The position numbers were made by a program, and so were the translations under genes. Of a DNA stretch of 64,000 bases, positions 53,158-61,705 are shown in pieces. The number at the start of each line of letters is the position of its first letter. Position 1 is the first letter of the stretch. A model generated the notes under the pieces. The model saw only the letters and a list, made by a program, of their open reading frames with translations, was not told the DNA's origin and did not search any database. Location: positions 620,001 to 684,000 of the forward strand of contig NZ_CP090439.1 in NCBI RefSeq assembly GCF_021441885.1. The letters are read 5' to 3'. Source of the DNA: Vibrio maritimus (lineage in GTDB: Bacteria > Pseudomonadota > Gammaproteobacteria > Enterobacterales > Vibrionaceae).

Positions 53158-54006
53158 TCAGGGTGTCAATGCACGGTTTTGATCGTAAATTCGCTCCAGC
53201 GCTTCGATTCGACGGATCTGACGACTATCAAACAAAGGCTCTCTAAGTTCTGCAATGGCTTGCTCTCGGTCATACTCCGACAATGACTCATTCTCAATGA
53301 TCTCAGCTCGCGCCAGCATATAGCTTTGAACGCTTTGCTCAAACTGTGCCCGTTTCTCATCCAATGCCGCCAACCTTTGGCTCGCTTCAGTACCAACTAA
53401 TGACTCGCGAACTAAGAACTGACTTTGCGCATCCATCGAGTTTGTCTCATTCAGGGCGGTCAGTAAGCTCGCGTTGTAATAGCTTTGCTGAAGCTCTGGG
53501 GAGAGTTGCGCTAATTCTTGTTGCCACATCTGCTGGTACTCCTCTGGGCTCTGCGCTATCAGTTTTAGCTCTTTTTGCCTAAGCGCGAGCTCTCGCATTT
53601 GGTTTTCTTCTGCAAATAAGCGTTGCCGCTCCTCGACGGTAAAAAAGCGTGCTTGAAGTGCCAAGATTTGCTGATGCAGAGCATTAAAGTCTTCCGTTGC
53701 ACCCAGATCTGCCAATGCAGCTTTATATTGGATGAATTTCTTAAAGAGCACAGGAGCCATTCCAGTAGAGTTGTCGCTGTAATGTTCAAACCTTTGCTCA
53801 ATTGTCTTCACGTCAGTTTGACTAGCATCAGTCAAAAAGTAATCGAAGGTGTCACGAAGTGACCCCTCATCGACTTGAGTATCCTGTTGAGAGGAGGCCT
53901 GTATTGGCAGATCCGAGCTATCGCGGGTTTCAGTCAAAATCCAAGCGCCCGCAATAGCAAGGCTAACAACGGACAAGAACATCAGCACTTTGGTTGTCAT
54001 TCGCAT
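53158..54006 (-). CDS. lifO: Lipase-specific foldase
   Basis: A 282-residue periplasmic chaperone anchored by one N-terminal membrane helix (VLMFLSVVSLAIAGAWIL). The foldase motif R-x-x-F-D-Y reads RDTFDYFL at 51-58, and a mostly helical body ends in SEYDREQAIAELREPLFDSRQIRRIEALER. It folds the lipase encoded two bases upstream before secretion through the type II system. ATG 54006 follows AGGGG. Confidence 0.93.
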   Translation of the reverse strand: MRMTTKVLMFLSVVSLAIAGAWILTETRDSSDLPIQASSQQDTQVDEGSLRDTFDYFLTDASQTDVKTIEQRFEHYSDNSTGMAPVLFKKFIQYKAALADLGATEDFNALHQQILALQARFFTVEERQRLFAEENQMRELALRQKELKLIAQSPEEYQQMWQQELAQLSPELQQSYYNASLLTALNETNSMDAQSQFLVRESLVGTEASQRLAALDEKRAQFEQSVQSYMLARAEIIENESLSEYDREQAIAELREPLFDSRQIRRIEALERIYDQNRALTP

Positions 54007-54008
54007 GG

Positions 54009-54941
54009 CTAGAGCCCCTGAAGCTGGAGTCGATTTGCATGCTGTCGGTATAAGGTTTTCGGGTCGGTTTCAAATAAGTGGTGGATCCCGAGCAGACCAT
54101 TAATTTCATCAAGGTGATTCATCTTGTAGTCATCGCCAATCACCTTGCCCAAATGAGTGCTGCATTGACCGACAAGACCATCGTTTGGCTCATCAAAGGC
54201 AAGCCCTAAGATAAGCATGGCGGGGTCAGCAGGGTCGAGCACATTGGTGTAAGTCGAGGTGCCTGTCCAAGAGTAGTAATAAACGCCATTGTCCGCTTGC
54301 CAGTCACCATTACCGCAGGTCGATGTTGGTACGCCCTCTGGATAAAGGGCATTAAAAGCCAATGATCCCTCTGTCGTGAGTGCTGCTAAAGAACTAAGCC
54401 CATCTTGAGGAAGATCGGAGCCACCAGACAGCAGACCAATCAAAGTAGTCAATCCGCCTGCCAATTTTACCGCGATAGCTTCAGCTGCAGAGCCCTCAGG
54501 GACGTGACTACGTAAAAGGTCTGCCACTTTAGAGCCTTTATTAACACCACCAACACTGGTAACAGACGCGACCATCTCCGGCGCGACTGAAGCCACGTAT
54601 CTGGCGGTAGGGGCACCATGACTATGTCCAATAAGATTGACCTTTTGAGCGCCAGTAACCGCCAATACATTTTCCACCTGAGTAAGTAGTTGCTCACCGC
54701 GAACTTCCGAACTATTGGTCGCTGAAATCTGCGCGACGAACACTTTAGCTCCATCCTTACTCAACGTTTGCGGGATGCCATAGAAGTAGTCAAATCCTGC
54801 TAAGGAATCAAAACCAAATAGCCCATGAACCAAGACTATGGGGTATTTGGTTTGTGTATACCCGGACTGATGACCAAACAGTTTTGCTTGTGCGTTGAGG
54901 GCTATTGCCGCACACAAAATAAGCAGTGATATGTGTTTCAT
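54009..54941 (-). CDS. lipA: Secreted triacylglycerol lipase, family I.1/I.2 type
   Basis: A 310-residue lipase with signal peptide MKHISLLILCAAIALNAQA, oxyanion-hole VHGLFGF (38-44), nucleophile Ser107 in GHSHG, Asp254 in PNDGLV, His276 in NHLDEIN, and a cysteine pair Cys209/Cys260 for the usual disulfide. An in-frame start at 54992 lacks a signal; ATG 54941 follows AGGA. The gene precedes its foldase, as in Pseudomonas and Burkholderia lipase operons. Confidence 0.95.
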   Translation of the reverse strand: MKHISLLILCAAIALNAQAKLFGHQSGYTQTKYPIVLVHGLFGFDSLAGFDYFYGIPQTLSKDGAKVFVAQISATNSSEVRGEQLLTQVENVLAVTGAQKVNLIGHSHGAPTARYVASVAPEMVASVTSVGGVNKGSKVADLLRSHVPEGSAAEAIAVKLAGGLTTLIGLLSGGSDLPQDGLSSLAALTTEGSLAFNALYPEGVPTSTCGNGDWQADNGVYYYSWTGTSTYTNVLDPADPAMLILGLAFDEPNDGLVGQCSTHLGKVIGDDYKMNHLDEINGLLGIHHLFETDPKTLYRQHANRLQLQGL

Positions 54942-55168
54942 TATCGCATTCCTTGTCAGACCTCCGATGAGTCGATCAGCGTAGTAGAGCAATTTTTAGG
55001 TCGCCAAAGTGCATTTTAAAAAATGTGAAACTGTGCCCACATTTGCATATCAACCTCATTTGAAATGATCACATTCAATCAATAAGCAACTATTGTCATA
55101 CGGATTTAACGTGCAAGTCATACAGATAAATAAGAATAATTACTCCACCCTAAACCACGGATATCAAA

Positions 55169-56494
55169 ATGAATTACAACAAGTTAATCTTCTTATTTGG
55201 TAGCTTACTCGCGCTACCAAGCGTTGCAGATACCGATGTCTACCTTACGAATAACTCCGCTCAGCCACTGACCATTCAAGTACAACACCAGGGAACCTCC
55301 GAGCTTAATTACGGTGAAGAGTGGCAACAACATGTGCAAACACTGGGTCCTTGGGAGACCAAGGCAGTGCTTAGTTTCAATCGCTGGGAAGGAGTAAAAT
55401 CCAATCACACCTATCAGTTTGAGACTGTGGTTTCTAATCCAACGGGTGAGAGCGTTACTCTCAGCCAAGTGATGAAGGGACATTGGTACAATTCCACCAT
55501 TGAATATGGTGTCTCTTCAGCGGATGTGGATCTAGAACTCAAAGATGATCGCGATATATACAGAAAAGCTACCGACGCCTTTTATAGCGGTACAGAACTC
55601 GCGTTTAAGTCAGTCAAGACGGCTCGTTACGACGATTTGTACTACACCATCACCCCAAAAAAAGTTGATGAAACCATCGACAGCAACGATAAAAACCTAA
55701 AGCTGATGACGTACAACATTTGGGCGCTTCCAGCTATCGCTTCACACATAGGCGATCGCTACGAACTGCTGCCCAACTACGTCAAGGGCCATGATGTGCT
55801 TGCACTCCAAGAGGTATTTGCTAGTGGCCGAGATGCCTTTCTGCGAGAGTTGGCAAAAGAGTACCCCTACCAAACGAAGATGCTAGATAAGGAAGGCATC
55901 AACATCTACGACGGGGGCGTCATTATTGTCAGCCGCTACCCTATCGTTAACGAGGCACAATATGTGTTTCCTGACTGCTCTGGCACTGACTGCTTCGCCG
56001 ACAAAGGGGTCAATTATGCCGAGATCATTAAAGGTGGTGAGGCATACCATGTCTTCGCTACGCACACCGCTTCGTTTGACACGGACACAGCGCGTGCATT
56101 TAGGCAAAAGCAGTTTCAACAAATGAAGGCACTCGCGCATTCATTAAACATTCCCGCTAACGAGACTGTGGTCTACAGCGGAGACTTCAATGTTAACAAA
56201 CGCAAATTCCCAGATGATTACCAGCTGATGATTGCCAACTTGAGCGCCATCGAACCAATGTATTCTGGCTACACTGAATCGACATTTGATCCTCGTATTA
56301 ATGACTTTGCCGGTGAGGCGTTATCAGGTGGGGAAAACATCGAATACCTCGATTACGTCATGGTGAGCAGCGAATTTGGCCAGCGAACCTCCAATGACAA
56401 TCGAGTCGATATACCCCGCTCAACCGACGATAGCTTGTGGAAGCACTACAACCTGTCGGATCATTTCCCAGTTGCGGCGGCGATTAAGCCATGA
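55169..56494 (+). CDS. Secreted neutral sphingomyelinase/phospholipase-C-type phosphodiesterase
   Basis: A 441-residue protein with signal peptide (cut after SVA, residue 20), a roughly 130-residue beta-rich N-terminal domain, and a DNase I-fold metal phosphodiesterase domain: LKLMTYNIWALP (about 176-187), metal Glu in DVLALQEVFA, YSGDFNVNK and the final NLSDHFPV with the catalytic His. These are the motifs of bacterial sphingomyelinases/haemolysins. A disulfide is possible between Cys of DCSGTDC. It overlaps the next gene by four bases and diverges from lipA across 227 bases. Sphingomyelin as substrate is inferred. Confidence 0.87.
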   Translation: MNYNKLIFLFGSLLALPSVADTDVYLTNNSAQPLTIQVQHQGTSELNYGEEWQQHVQTLGPWETKAVLSFNRWEGVKSNHTYQFETVVSNPTGESVTLSQVMKGHWYNSTIEYGVSSADVDLELKDDRDIYRKATDAFYSGTELAFKSVKTARYDDLYYTITPKKVDETIDSNDKNLKLMTYNIWALPAIASHIGDRYELLPNYVKGHDVLALQEVFASGRDAFLRELAKEYPYQTKMLDKEGINIYDGGVIIVSRYPIVNEAQYVFPDCSGTDCFADKGVNYAEIIKGGEAYHVFATHTASFDTDTARAFRQKQFQQMKALAHSLNIPANETVVYSGDFNVNKRKFPDDYQLMIANLSAIEPMYSGYTESTFDPRINDFAGEALSGGENIEYLDYVMVSSEFGQRTSNDNRVDIPRSTDDSLWKHYNLSDHFPVAAAIKP

Positions 56495-57462
56495 AGCGCC
56501 TAGTCTTATTAACTGTGTCCGTCATTTTGGCGGGCACAGTGATGCTGTGTATTCGCAGTATTAACCCACCCCACGTGCAAGACACGACCCCAGAAAGGGC
56601 AAAAGAAAACACAAACAACGCGCTTCTGATTACTGATTCAACGATAAAAGTCTCTGCGGGCGGATCTGCAATACCAAAGACTAGAAATCAAGATGGGCTA
56701 ACTACCAGCCTTGAACACTACGTTCATCGGCTTGAATCCACAAAAGGTAAAAAGCTCATTGAGTCACTCGAGTCCTTCTGGCGCACCTGCTTGTCTCAGA
56801 GTAACTGCGAGGACAGCCTTCTCGCCCTAAGACAAATCGTGCCCCCTAAATACTTCGAATTTGTTAAGAGTTACCCAGAGCTCAGTCGCCTTTGGCAGCA
56901 AAGGCTTGGCACTCTGGTCTTTGAAAGCAATCAGTCACTAACATCACGTATCGCTCAATTTAAACACCAAGCTAAACTTGTTTGGGGCGAGTGGGCAGAG
57001 GTTTTGTTGAGCGATGAATTTGCGGCTTATGATTTCCAGCTAAATCAGCAAGACCTGACACTAGAAAGTCCAACGCAATATCGTGAGGCGTTTGAGGCAC
57101 TTTTAGAAGCATCCCAAGAACATGATTTAGGCTTAAACACCGATGTAGCGAAGTTCGAAAAAGCGGCGAGTTCATTATCAGACAGTATGAGTGAAGACGA
57201 AAAAAGCGCTTTTATTGCTGAGCTTGAACGTACCTATTTGTCGCCAGTGCAGATAGAGGAGATTCGAAACAGAGAGCGGCAAGTCACGACACAGCAAAAT
57301 AGAGTCCGAGACTACCACATAGAACTCAATCAGCTTGAAAGTCAGCTCTCGCGGCAAAGAAAAACTGATTATGCAGGGCTCACCGACGCTCAATGGCAGA
57401 CGCTCTATCAACAGAAAATCAGCGAGTTTCGACAAAGGTTCTTTGCCAACCATGGGAGTTAA
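56491..57462 (+). CDS. Lipase-foldase-like protein coupled to the sphingomyelinase
   Basis: A 323-residue protein with one N-terminal membrane anchor (LVLLTVSVILAGTVMLC) and a helical, charged body. SMSEDEKSAFIAELERTYLSPVQIEEIRNRER lies across two stretches and aligns with SLSEYDREQAIAELREPLFDSRQIRRIEALER of the neighbouring LifO, so it belongs to the lipase-chaperone family. The foldase motif region is divergent: TSLEHYV (72-78) replaces R-x-x-F-D-Y. Start ATG 56491 overlaps the sphingomyelinase stop (ATGA), and no second lipase gene is nearby. I infer a dedicated foldase for the phosphodiesterase. Confidence 0.75.
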   Translation: MKRLVLLTVSVILAGTVMLCIRSINPPHVQDTTPERAKENTNNALLITDSTIKVSAGGSAIPKTRNQDGLTTSLEHYVHRLESTKGKKLIESLESFWRTCLSQSNCEDSLLALRQIVPPKYFEFVKSYPELSRLWQQRLGTLVFESNQSLTSRIAQFKHQAKLVWGEWAEVLLSDEFAAYDFQLNQQDLTLESPTQYREAFEALLEASQEHDLGLNTDVAKFEKAASSLSDSMSEDEKSAFIAELERTYLSPVQIEEIRNRERQVTTQQNRVRDYHIELNQLESQLSRQRKTDYAGLTDAQWQTLYQQKISEFRQRFFANHGS

Positions 57463-57558
57463 GTCATTTTGCTCAACCTCTATCAATCATTTGCTGTCGG
57501 CCAAATTTACTGATAAATTCCCGCTGAAATTTCATCAAATAGCAAGGAGGACCTTCCA

Positions 57559-57615
57559 ATGATTCGTTTTCTATCTACTACTTTATTTATGCGTCCTTGC
57601 GCATTGTTAGGTTAA
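57559..57615 (+). CDS. Possible 18-residue leader peptide
   Basis: ATG 57559 lies eight bases after a perfect AAGGAGG (57544-57550) and opens an 18-codon frame, MIRFLSTTLFMRPCALLG, ending TAA 57613. The inverted repeat TTGTTAGG / CCTAACAA (57604-57611 with 57624-57631) spans its stop codon. The methyltransferase gene follows 43 bases later with a poor ribosome site. A regulatory leader is the best reading, but codon bias cannot be judged at this size. Confidence 0.45.
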   Translation: MIRFLSTTLFMRPCALLG

Positions 57616-57631
57616 TCAACTCGCCTAACAA
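57604..57631. promoter_or_regulatory. Hairpin over the leader stop codon
   Basis: TTGTTAGG / CCTAACAA, eight pairs and a 12-base loop containing the TAA of the leader. A ribosome on the leader would prevent it from forming. Confidence 0.55.
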
Positions 57632-57657
57632 TCCTGTAAGGACGACACATTAACTTA

Positions 57658-58521
57658 TTGTCGGAATTACAAAACATGTTCAATAAACTGAACGACGCCA
57701 CTGAAAAACCACAGGTTTGGTCAGCCTACACCGCCGATCTACTGTGGACAGATACACACATTGCAAAACAGATGCTCGCGTTTCATCTAAACCCTGACAT
57801 CGAAGCGGCATCACGCTCATTCTCATTCATTGATGAGTCTGTTGACTGGTTAGTTAACGAATTTGGTCTAAATGCGTCCTCCAAAACCATCGACTTTGGT
57901 TGCGGCCCAGGGCTTTATACGCATCGGCTAAAATCACGTGGTATTGGCACAGTCGTCGGATTAGATTTCTCAGAAAACTCTCTACGTTACGCCAAGCAAC
58001 AGGGAGAACAAGCTGGGCTGGAGATTGAGTATCGTCTTGGCAACTACCTTGACCATCAAGAAACAAGAACGTTTGATTTGATCACTATGGTGATGTGCGA
58101 CTTCTGCGCTTTAAATCCAACACAGCGCTCGTCGTTACTGGCTAAGTTCAAGTCGATGCTTGCACCAAATGGGTCTATTGCCCTCGATGTTTACACTGCA
58201 ACAAGGTTTGCTAAACAATCCGAGTCACTGACACTCGACAAGAACGCAATGAACGGTTTTTGGAGTGCTCAAGACTATTGGTGTATCCAATCCAATTTCA
58301 CCTATCAAGATGAAAAAGTGACGCTGGACAAATACGTGATCTATGAAGAAGAAAGTGAAAAAACCGTATATAACTGGCTGCAGCACTTCTCACTTGAGCA
58401 GATCAAAGCGGAACTTGAGCCTCATGGGTTAACAATCAAGGCAAGCTACAGCGACCTACGTGGTAAACCGCTTGTAGAAGCGGATGAGATGGCAGTGGTG
58501 ATTGGGCATACGCCTAGTTAA
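57658..58521 (+). CDS. SAM-dependent class I methyltransferase
   Basis: Up to 287 residues. The SAM-binding motif I is TIDFGCGPGLYTHRL, followed by VVGLDFSENSLRYAKQQ and LITMVMCDFCALNP. Substrate unknown. The start is uncertain: TTG 57658 and ATG 57676 are possible, and an in-frame ATT at 57649 sits six bases after AAGGA (57638-57642), which would be an unusual start. A short leader ORF with hairpin lies just before it. Confidence 0.85.
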   Translation: MSELQNMFNKLNDATEKPQVWSAYTADLLWTDTHIAKQMLAFHLNPDIEAASRSFSFIDESVDWLVNEFGLNASSKTIDFGCGPGLYTHRLKSRGIGTVVGLDFSENSLRYAKQQGEQAGLEIEYRLGNYLDHQETRTFDLITMVMCDFCALNPTQRSSLLAKFKSMLAPNGSIALDVYTATRFAKQSESLTLDKNAMNGFWSAQDYWCIQSNFTYQDEKVTLDKYVIYEEESEKTVYNWLQHFSLEQIKAELEPHGLTIKASYSDLRGKPLVEADEMAVVIGHTPS

Positions 58522-58529
58522 ACAATAAA

Positions 58530-58558
58530 ACGGGGCATATCTATGCCCCATTTTTTGA
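58530..58558. terminator. Terminator after methyltransferase
   Basis: GGGGCATA / TATGCCCC with TTTTTT following; the GntR gene converges from the right. Confidence 0.9.
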
Positions 58559-58598
58559 GCCCTGTTTTTCCAAGCACCGTTTTGCTGTGCTGTTTTCG

Positions 58599-59519
58599 CT
58601 ACTTTCCAAACAACTCTTGAGCAATCTGCTCTTTTTCTCCCGCCGTTCGACCTAAGTGCTTAGACAAGAATTCTGCGGCTTGCTCCAGCTGATTGTTTTC
58701 AATTAGCTCTAGAAGTAACAAGTGCTCTTCGCATTCCTTTCTCGGAATTGGGCGTTTACCGTTTACATTGTATTCAATCAAACGACGCAGTCGGTTCACG
58801 CGCTTTAACGCGTCAAGTAGAAACACATTGCCAGACATAGCAACAATAGTTTCATGAAACAATACGCCTGCATTAAACATATCCGCAGCTGATACCAACT
58901 TTTCATCATTGTTTAAAATATCTATTTGCGACATTCTCAGCATTTGTAATTTGGTTTGATTGACTTGAAAGCCCGGCTCACGCAGGGCTTCAGGTTCAAT
59001 TAAAAGTCGAAAACGATAACTTTGTGCATAGGCGGTAGGGGACGAGATAAACTCATTGAATTCCCAGCCATAGCCTAGGTTTCTGGTTAGCCAACCGTCC
59101 TTCTCCATGGCGAGGAGCGCTTCTTGAATAGACTTTCGGCTTTGGTCATATCGGTTAATTAGCTCATTTTCAGTAAAACTTCGAGCAAGGCGACCACTCA
59201 GATAGTCTTGTCCTATCTGGTAGCTGATGGGACTCAGATCTGTCGACTCTATTTGCTGATTTTCCATCGACTTAGCGACTTGTCCATCAAGATTCTTAGC
59301 CAAGAAATAGCCCTGATTTGGCTTCTTGGTTAAGAACCCTTCTTGCTGCAAATACGAAAAGGCGCCACGAATAGGTGTCCGAGATACCTTCAATAGTTTG
59401 GCGTATTCCATCTCTTTAATGTGTGAGCCCACCTCCAGCTCATTTTCGTGCACTAAAGCCAATATCCTATGAGCAAGAATTTCCGCTGAACTCTGACGTT
59501 TTATTTGACTATTTTCCAT
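58599..59519 (-). CDS. GntR-family regulator with two winged helices
   Basis: A 306-residue regulator. Residues 10-75 form a GntR winged helix (EYAKLLKVSRTPIRGAFSYL), a second one-like unit follows at about 95-155 (NELINRYDQSRKSIQEALLAM), and the FCD-type effector domain occupies about 165-295 with RLLIEPEALREP and HETIVAMSGN. Two DNA-binding units in tandem are unusual for the FadR/FCD group, which has one. It diverges from the racemase-dehydrogenase-TTT genes and probably controls them and itself. Confidence 0.85.
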   Translation of the reverse strand: MENSQIKRQSSAEILAHRILALVHENELEVGSHIKEMEYAKLLKVSRTPIRGAFSYLQQEGFLTKKPNQGYFLAKNLDGQVAKSMENQQIESTDLSPISYQIGQDYLSGRLARSFTENELINRYDQSRKSIQEALLAMEKDGWLTRNLGYGWEFNEFISSPTAYAQSYRFRLLIEPEALREPGFQVNQTKLQMLRMSQIDILNNDEKLVSAADMFNAGVLFHETIVAMSGNVFLLDALKRVNRLRRLIEYNVNGKRPIPRKECEEHLLLLELIENNQLEQAAEFLSKHLGRTAGEKEQIAQELFGK

Positions 59520-59831
59520 CCACTAGGCCTTCCTTTTTATTATTTCTCTAGTATCACCCATAAATTGTACTTTGTGAACACAATGTTTAAAAGATACAAA
59601 ATCGCATCAAAATCATGATGTATTTCACATTTACAAAATACAACTTTACCAACTTCCGATAGATTTCTCACTGGCACGACGCACCAAAATCTTCGTAAAT
59701 ATCTGATATTAAAATATTTTAATCTTAACTCATTCTATGTTTTGTGCTCACTCAGCCTCTTTAACATTTGTTTGACAAAAAAGTCTTGGATGTTAAAAAT
59801 GTATTTAAGCAAAACAAAAAACAATTTAATT
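59520..59831. promoter_or_regulatory. Divergent control region of the GntR and TTT genes
   Basis: A 312-base AT-rich region without a gene. Inverted repeats TTGTG-AA-CACAA (59572-59583) and TGTATTT / AAATACA (59619-59625 with 59636-59642) are candidate binding sites of the GntR protein. No clear ribosome site precedes the racemase gene. Confidence 0.55.
59572..59583. promoter_or_regulatory. Candidate GntR operator
   Basis: Perfect 5-2-5 inverted repeat TTGTGAACACAA, 53 bases upstream of the GntR start. Confidence 0.5.
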
Positions 59832-60488
59832 ATGAGTAAAATTTACCTAATCCATGCTGTAGAGATCGCCATCAAGCCAATTAAAGAGGCATTTGAATCT
59901 CATTGGCCTGAAGCTGAACTTGTTCACCTTTGGGACGAGACCTTAAGTATTGAGCGAGCAAAGACAAAACACCTCACCCCCTTCCTTAATCGCCGTATTG
60001 AGGAGCTCGTTAAGCTAGCGATTGAAGGGGGAGCTGACGCCATCATGTTTACCTGTTCTGCATTCGGAAGTGCGATTGAGCGAGCAGCAAACAATGCCGA
60101 AATCCCTGTCTTGAAGCCAAATCAAGCCATGTTTGAGAAAGCCATCGCCCTATCTGGAAATATCGGCATGTTGGGATCCTTTGCTCCCGCTATCGAGGGC
60201 ATGGAAGAAGAATTCTACCAACTTGCAGCAGAGGCCAATCCTAACGCCAAAATCACAAGTGTTTGTATCAGTGAAGCTAGAGATGCTCTGAAACTGGGCA
60301 ACGTAGAGCTTCACAACCAAGCAATGGTGAGAGACGCATCACAATTGGCTCACACAGATGTGCTGCTTCTCGCTCATTTCTCCTCTGCACCAGCAGCAGC
60401 GCTTGTTGCAGCAGAGTCAGGAAAAACGGTTCTCTCGAGCCCGATGAGTGCCGTGCAATATCTAAAAACGCAACTATCAAAATCCTAA
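59832..60488 (+). CDS. Asp/Glu/hydantoin racemase-family protein
   Basis: A 218-residue protein of the Asp/Glu racemase superfamily: first catalytic Cys in IMFTCSAFGSAIE and the fold-typical NIGMLGSFAPAI. The second Cys expected near LLLAHFSSAPAAAL is absent, so ordinary two-base racemisation is unlikely; relatives with one Cys include decarboxylases and isomerases. The frame opens at 59742, but the family-like start MSKIYLIHA at ATG 59832 is chosen; the first 30 residues look random. It starts an operon with the dehydrogenase and TctCBA genes. Confidence 0.8.
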   Translation: MSKIYLIHAVEIAIKPIKEAFESHWPEAELVHLWDETLSIERAKTKHLTPFLNRRIEELVKLAIEGGADAIMFTCSAFGSAIERAANNAEIPVLKPNQAMFEKAIALSGNIGMLGSFAPAIEGMEEEFYQLAAEANPNAKITSVCISEARDALKLGNVELHNQAMVRDASQLAHTDVLLLAHFSSAPAAALVAAESGKTVLSSPMSAVQYLKTQLSKS

Positions 60489-60550
60489 ATGCGATGAAGC
60501 AATCGCGTAATCAATTGAATCTAGAACCAGTAAAGGAAAAGAGGGAAGTC

Positions 60551-61624
60551 ATGAAAGTACTCATTCTACCAGGGGATGGCATTGGACCGGAGATCACCAC
60601 AGCAGCCGTTGAAGTGTTAAAAGCAGCAGATCAAAAGTTTGGCCTCGACCTTAGTTATGACTTTGACGATGTAGGCTTCGACAGCTTAGAAAAATACGGA
60701 ACTACATTACGTCAAGAAACACTCGATAAAGCAAAGACATACGATGGCATCATCCTTGGTACTCAATCTCATGCGGATTATCCGAAACCTGAGCAAGGAG
60801 GTCGCAACGTATCAGCAGGCTTTCGAATCGGGCTCGATTTATACGCGAACGTGAGACCAGCACGTTCTCGCTCATTTCTTCCAACCAATATGAGCGAAGG
60901 AAAAAACATCGACCTAGTCATCATGCGTGAAGCAACTGAAGGTTTTTACCCTGATCGCAATATGACCGAAGGTTGGGGAGAAGTGAAACCCTCACCAGAT
61001 ATGGCACTGTCCATGCGTAAAATTACCCGCCATTGCTCAGAGCGCATCGCAAGAAAAGCCTTTGAACTCGCAATGACACGCCGCAAGAAAGTGACTGCCA
61101 TTCATAAAGCAAACAGCTTTCACATGACAGATGGATTGTTCCTAGAAGCCGTCAATCAAGTCGCGGCTGAATTCCCTGAGGTCGAAGTCGATGACTTACT
61201 CGTCGATGCATCCACGGCTCACTTAGTGAGAAGCCCTGAACGTTTTGACGTGCTGGTGGCGACCAACTTCTACGGCGACATCATCAGCGACTTAGCAAGC
61301 GAACTGTCTGGCAGCCTCGGCTTAGCCGGTTCAATGATGGCGAGTGATGAACACTGCTGCGCTCAAGCTCAGCACGGCTCAGCGCCAGATATCGCGGGCA
61401 AGGATATCGCTAACCCAGTATCGATGATTCTCTCGGTCGCCATGTTGATTGAGTGGATGGGTCAAAAGCATCAGCGTGAAGATTTCGTTTCAGCCGCTCA
61501 TGCGATGACATCGGCCGTGGACGCCACATTAGAAAACCCTGATTACCGCACCGCTGATCTTGGTGGCAGCCTTGGCTGTCAAGCGTTTAGCAAAGCGGTA
61601 GTCACCACACTAGCCTCGAGCTAA
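60551..61624 (+). CDS. Isopropylmalate/tartrate dehydrogenase-like enzyme
   Basis: A 357-residue NAD-dependent beta-decarboxylating dehydrogenase: LPGDGIGPEI (4-13 region), LDLYANVRPARS, MREATEGFYPDR and the metal-binding acids in DLLVDASTAHLV and FYGDIISDLASELSG. It lacks the leucine-gene context of LeuB, so D-malate, tartrate or an alkylmalate is the likelier substrate. The start is ATG 60551 after AGGGA. Third-party genes beside it are the racemase-family gene and a tricarboxylate transporter. Confidence 0.87.
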   Translation: MKVLILPGDGIGPEITTAAVEVLKAADQKFGLDLSYDFDDVGFDSLEKYGTTLRQETLDKAKTYDGIILGTQSHADYPKPEQGGRNVSAGFRIGLDLYANVRPARSRSFLPTNMSEGKNIDLVIMREATEGFYPDRNMTEGWGEVKPSPDMALSMRKITRHCSERIARKAFELAMTRRKKVTAIHKANSFHMTDGLFLEAVNQVAAEFPEVEVDDLLVDASTAHLVRSPERFDVLVATNFYGDIISDLASELSGSLGLAGSMMASDEHCCAQAQHGSAPDIAGKDIANPVSMILSVAMLIEWMGQKHQREDFVSAAHAMTSAVDATLENPDYRTADLGGSLGCQAFSKAVVTTLASS

Positions 61625-61705
61625 CCCCCTACGCTGATTAAGTGGTACAGCAAAAACATAACAATGAAACAGGTCAAACCTACAACCACGATAAAGGAAT
61701 AGAAC

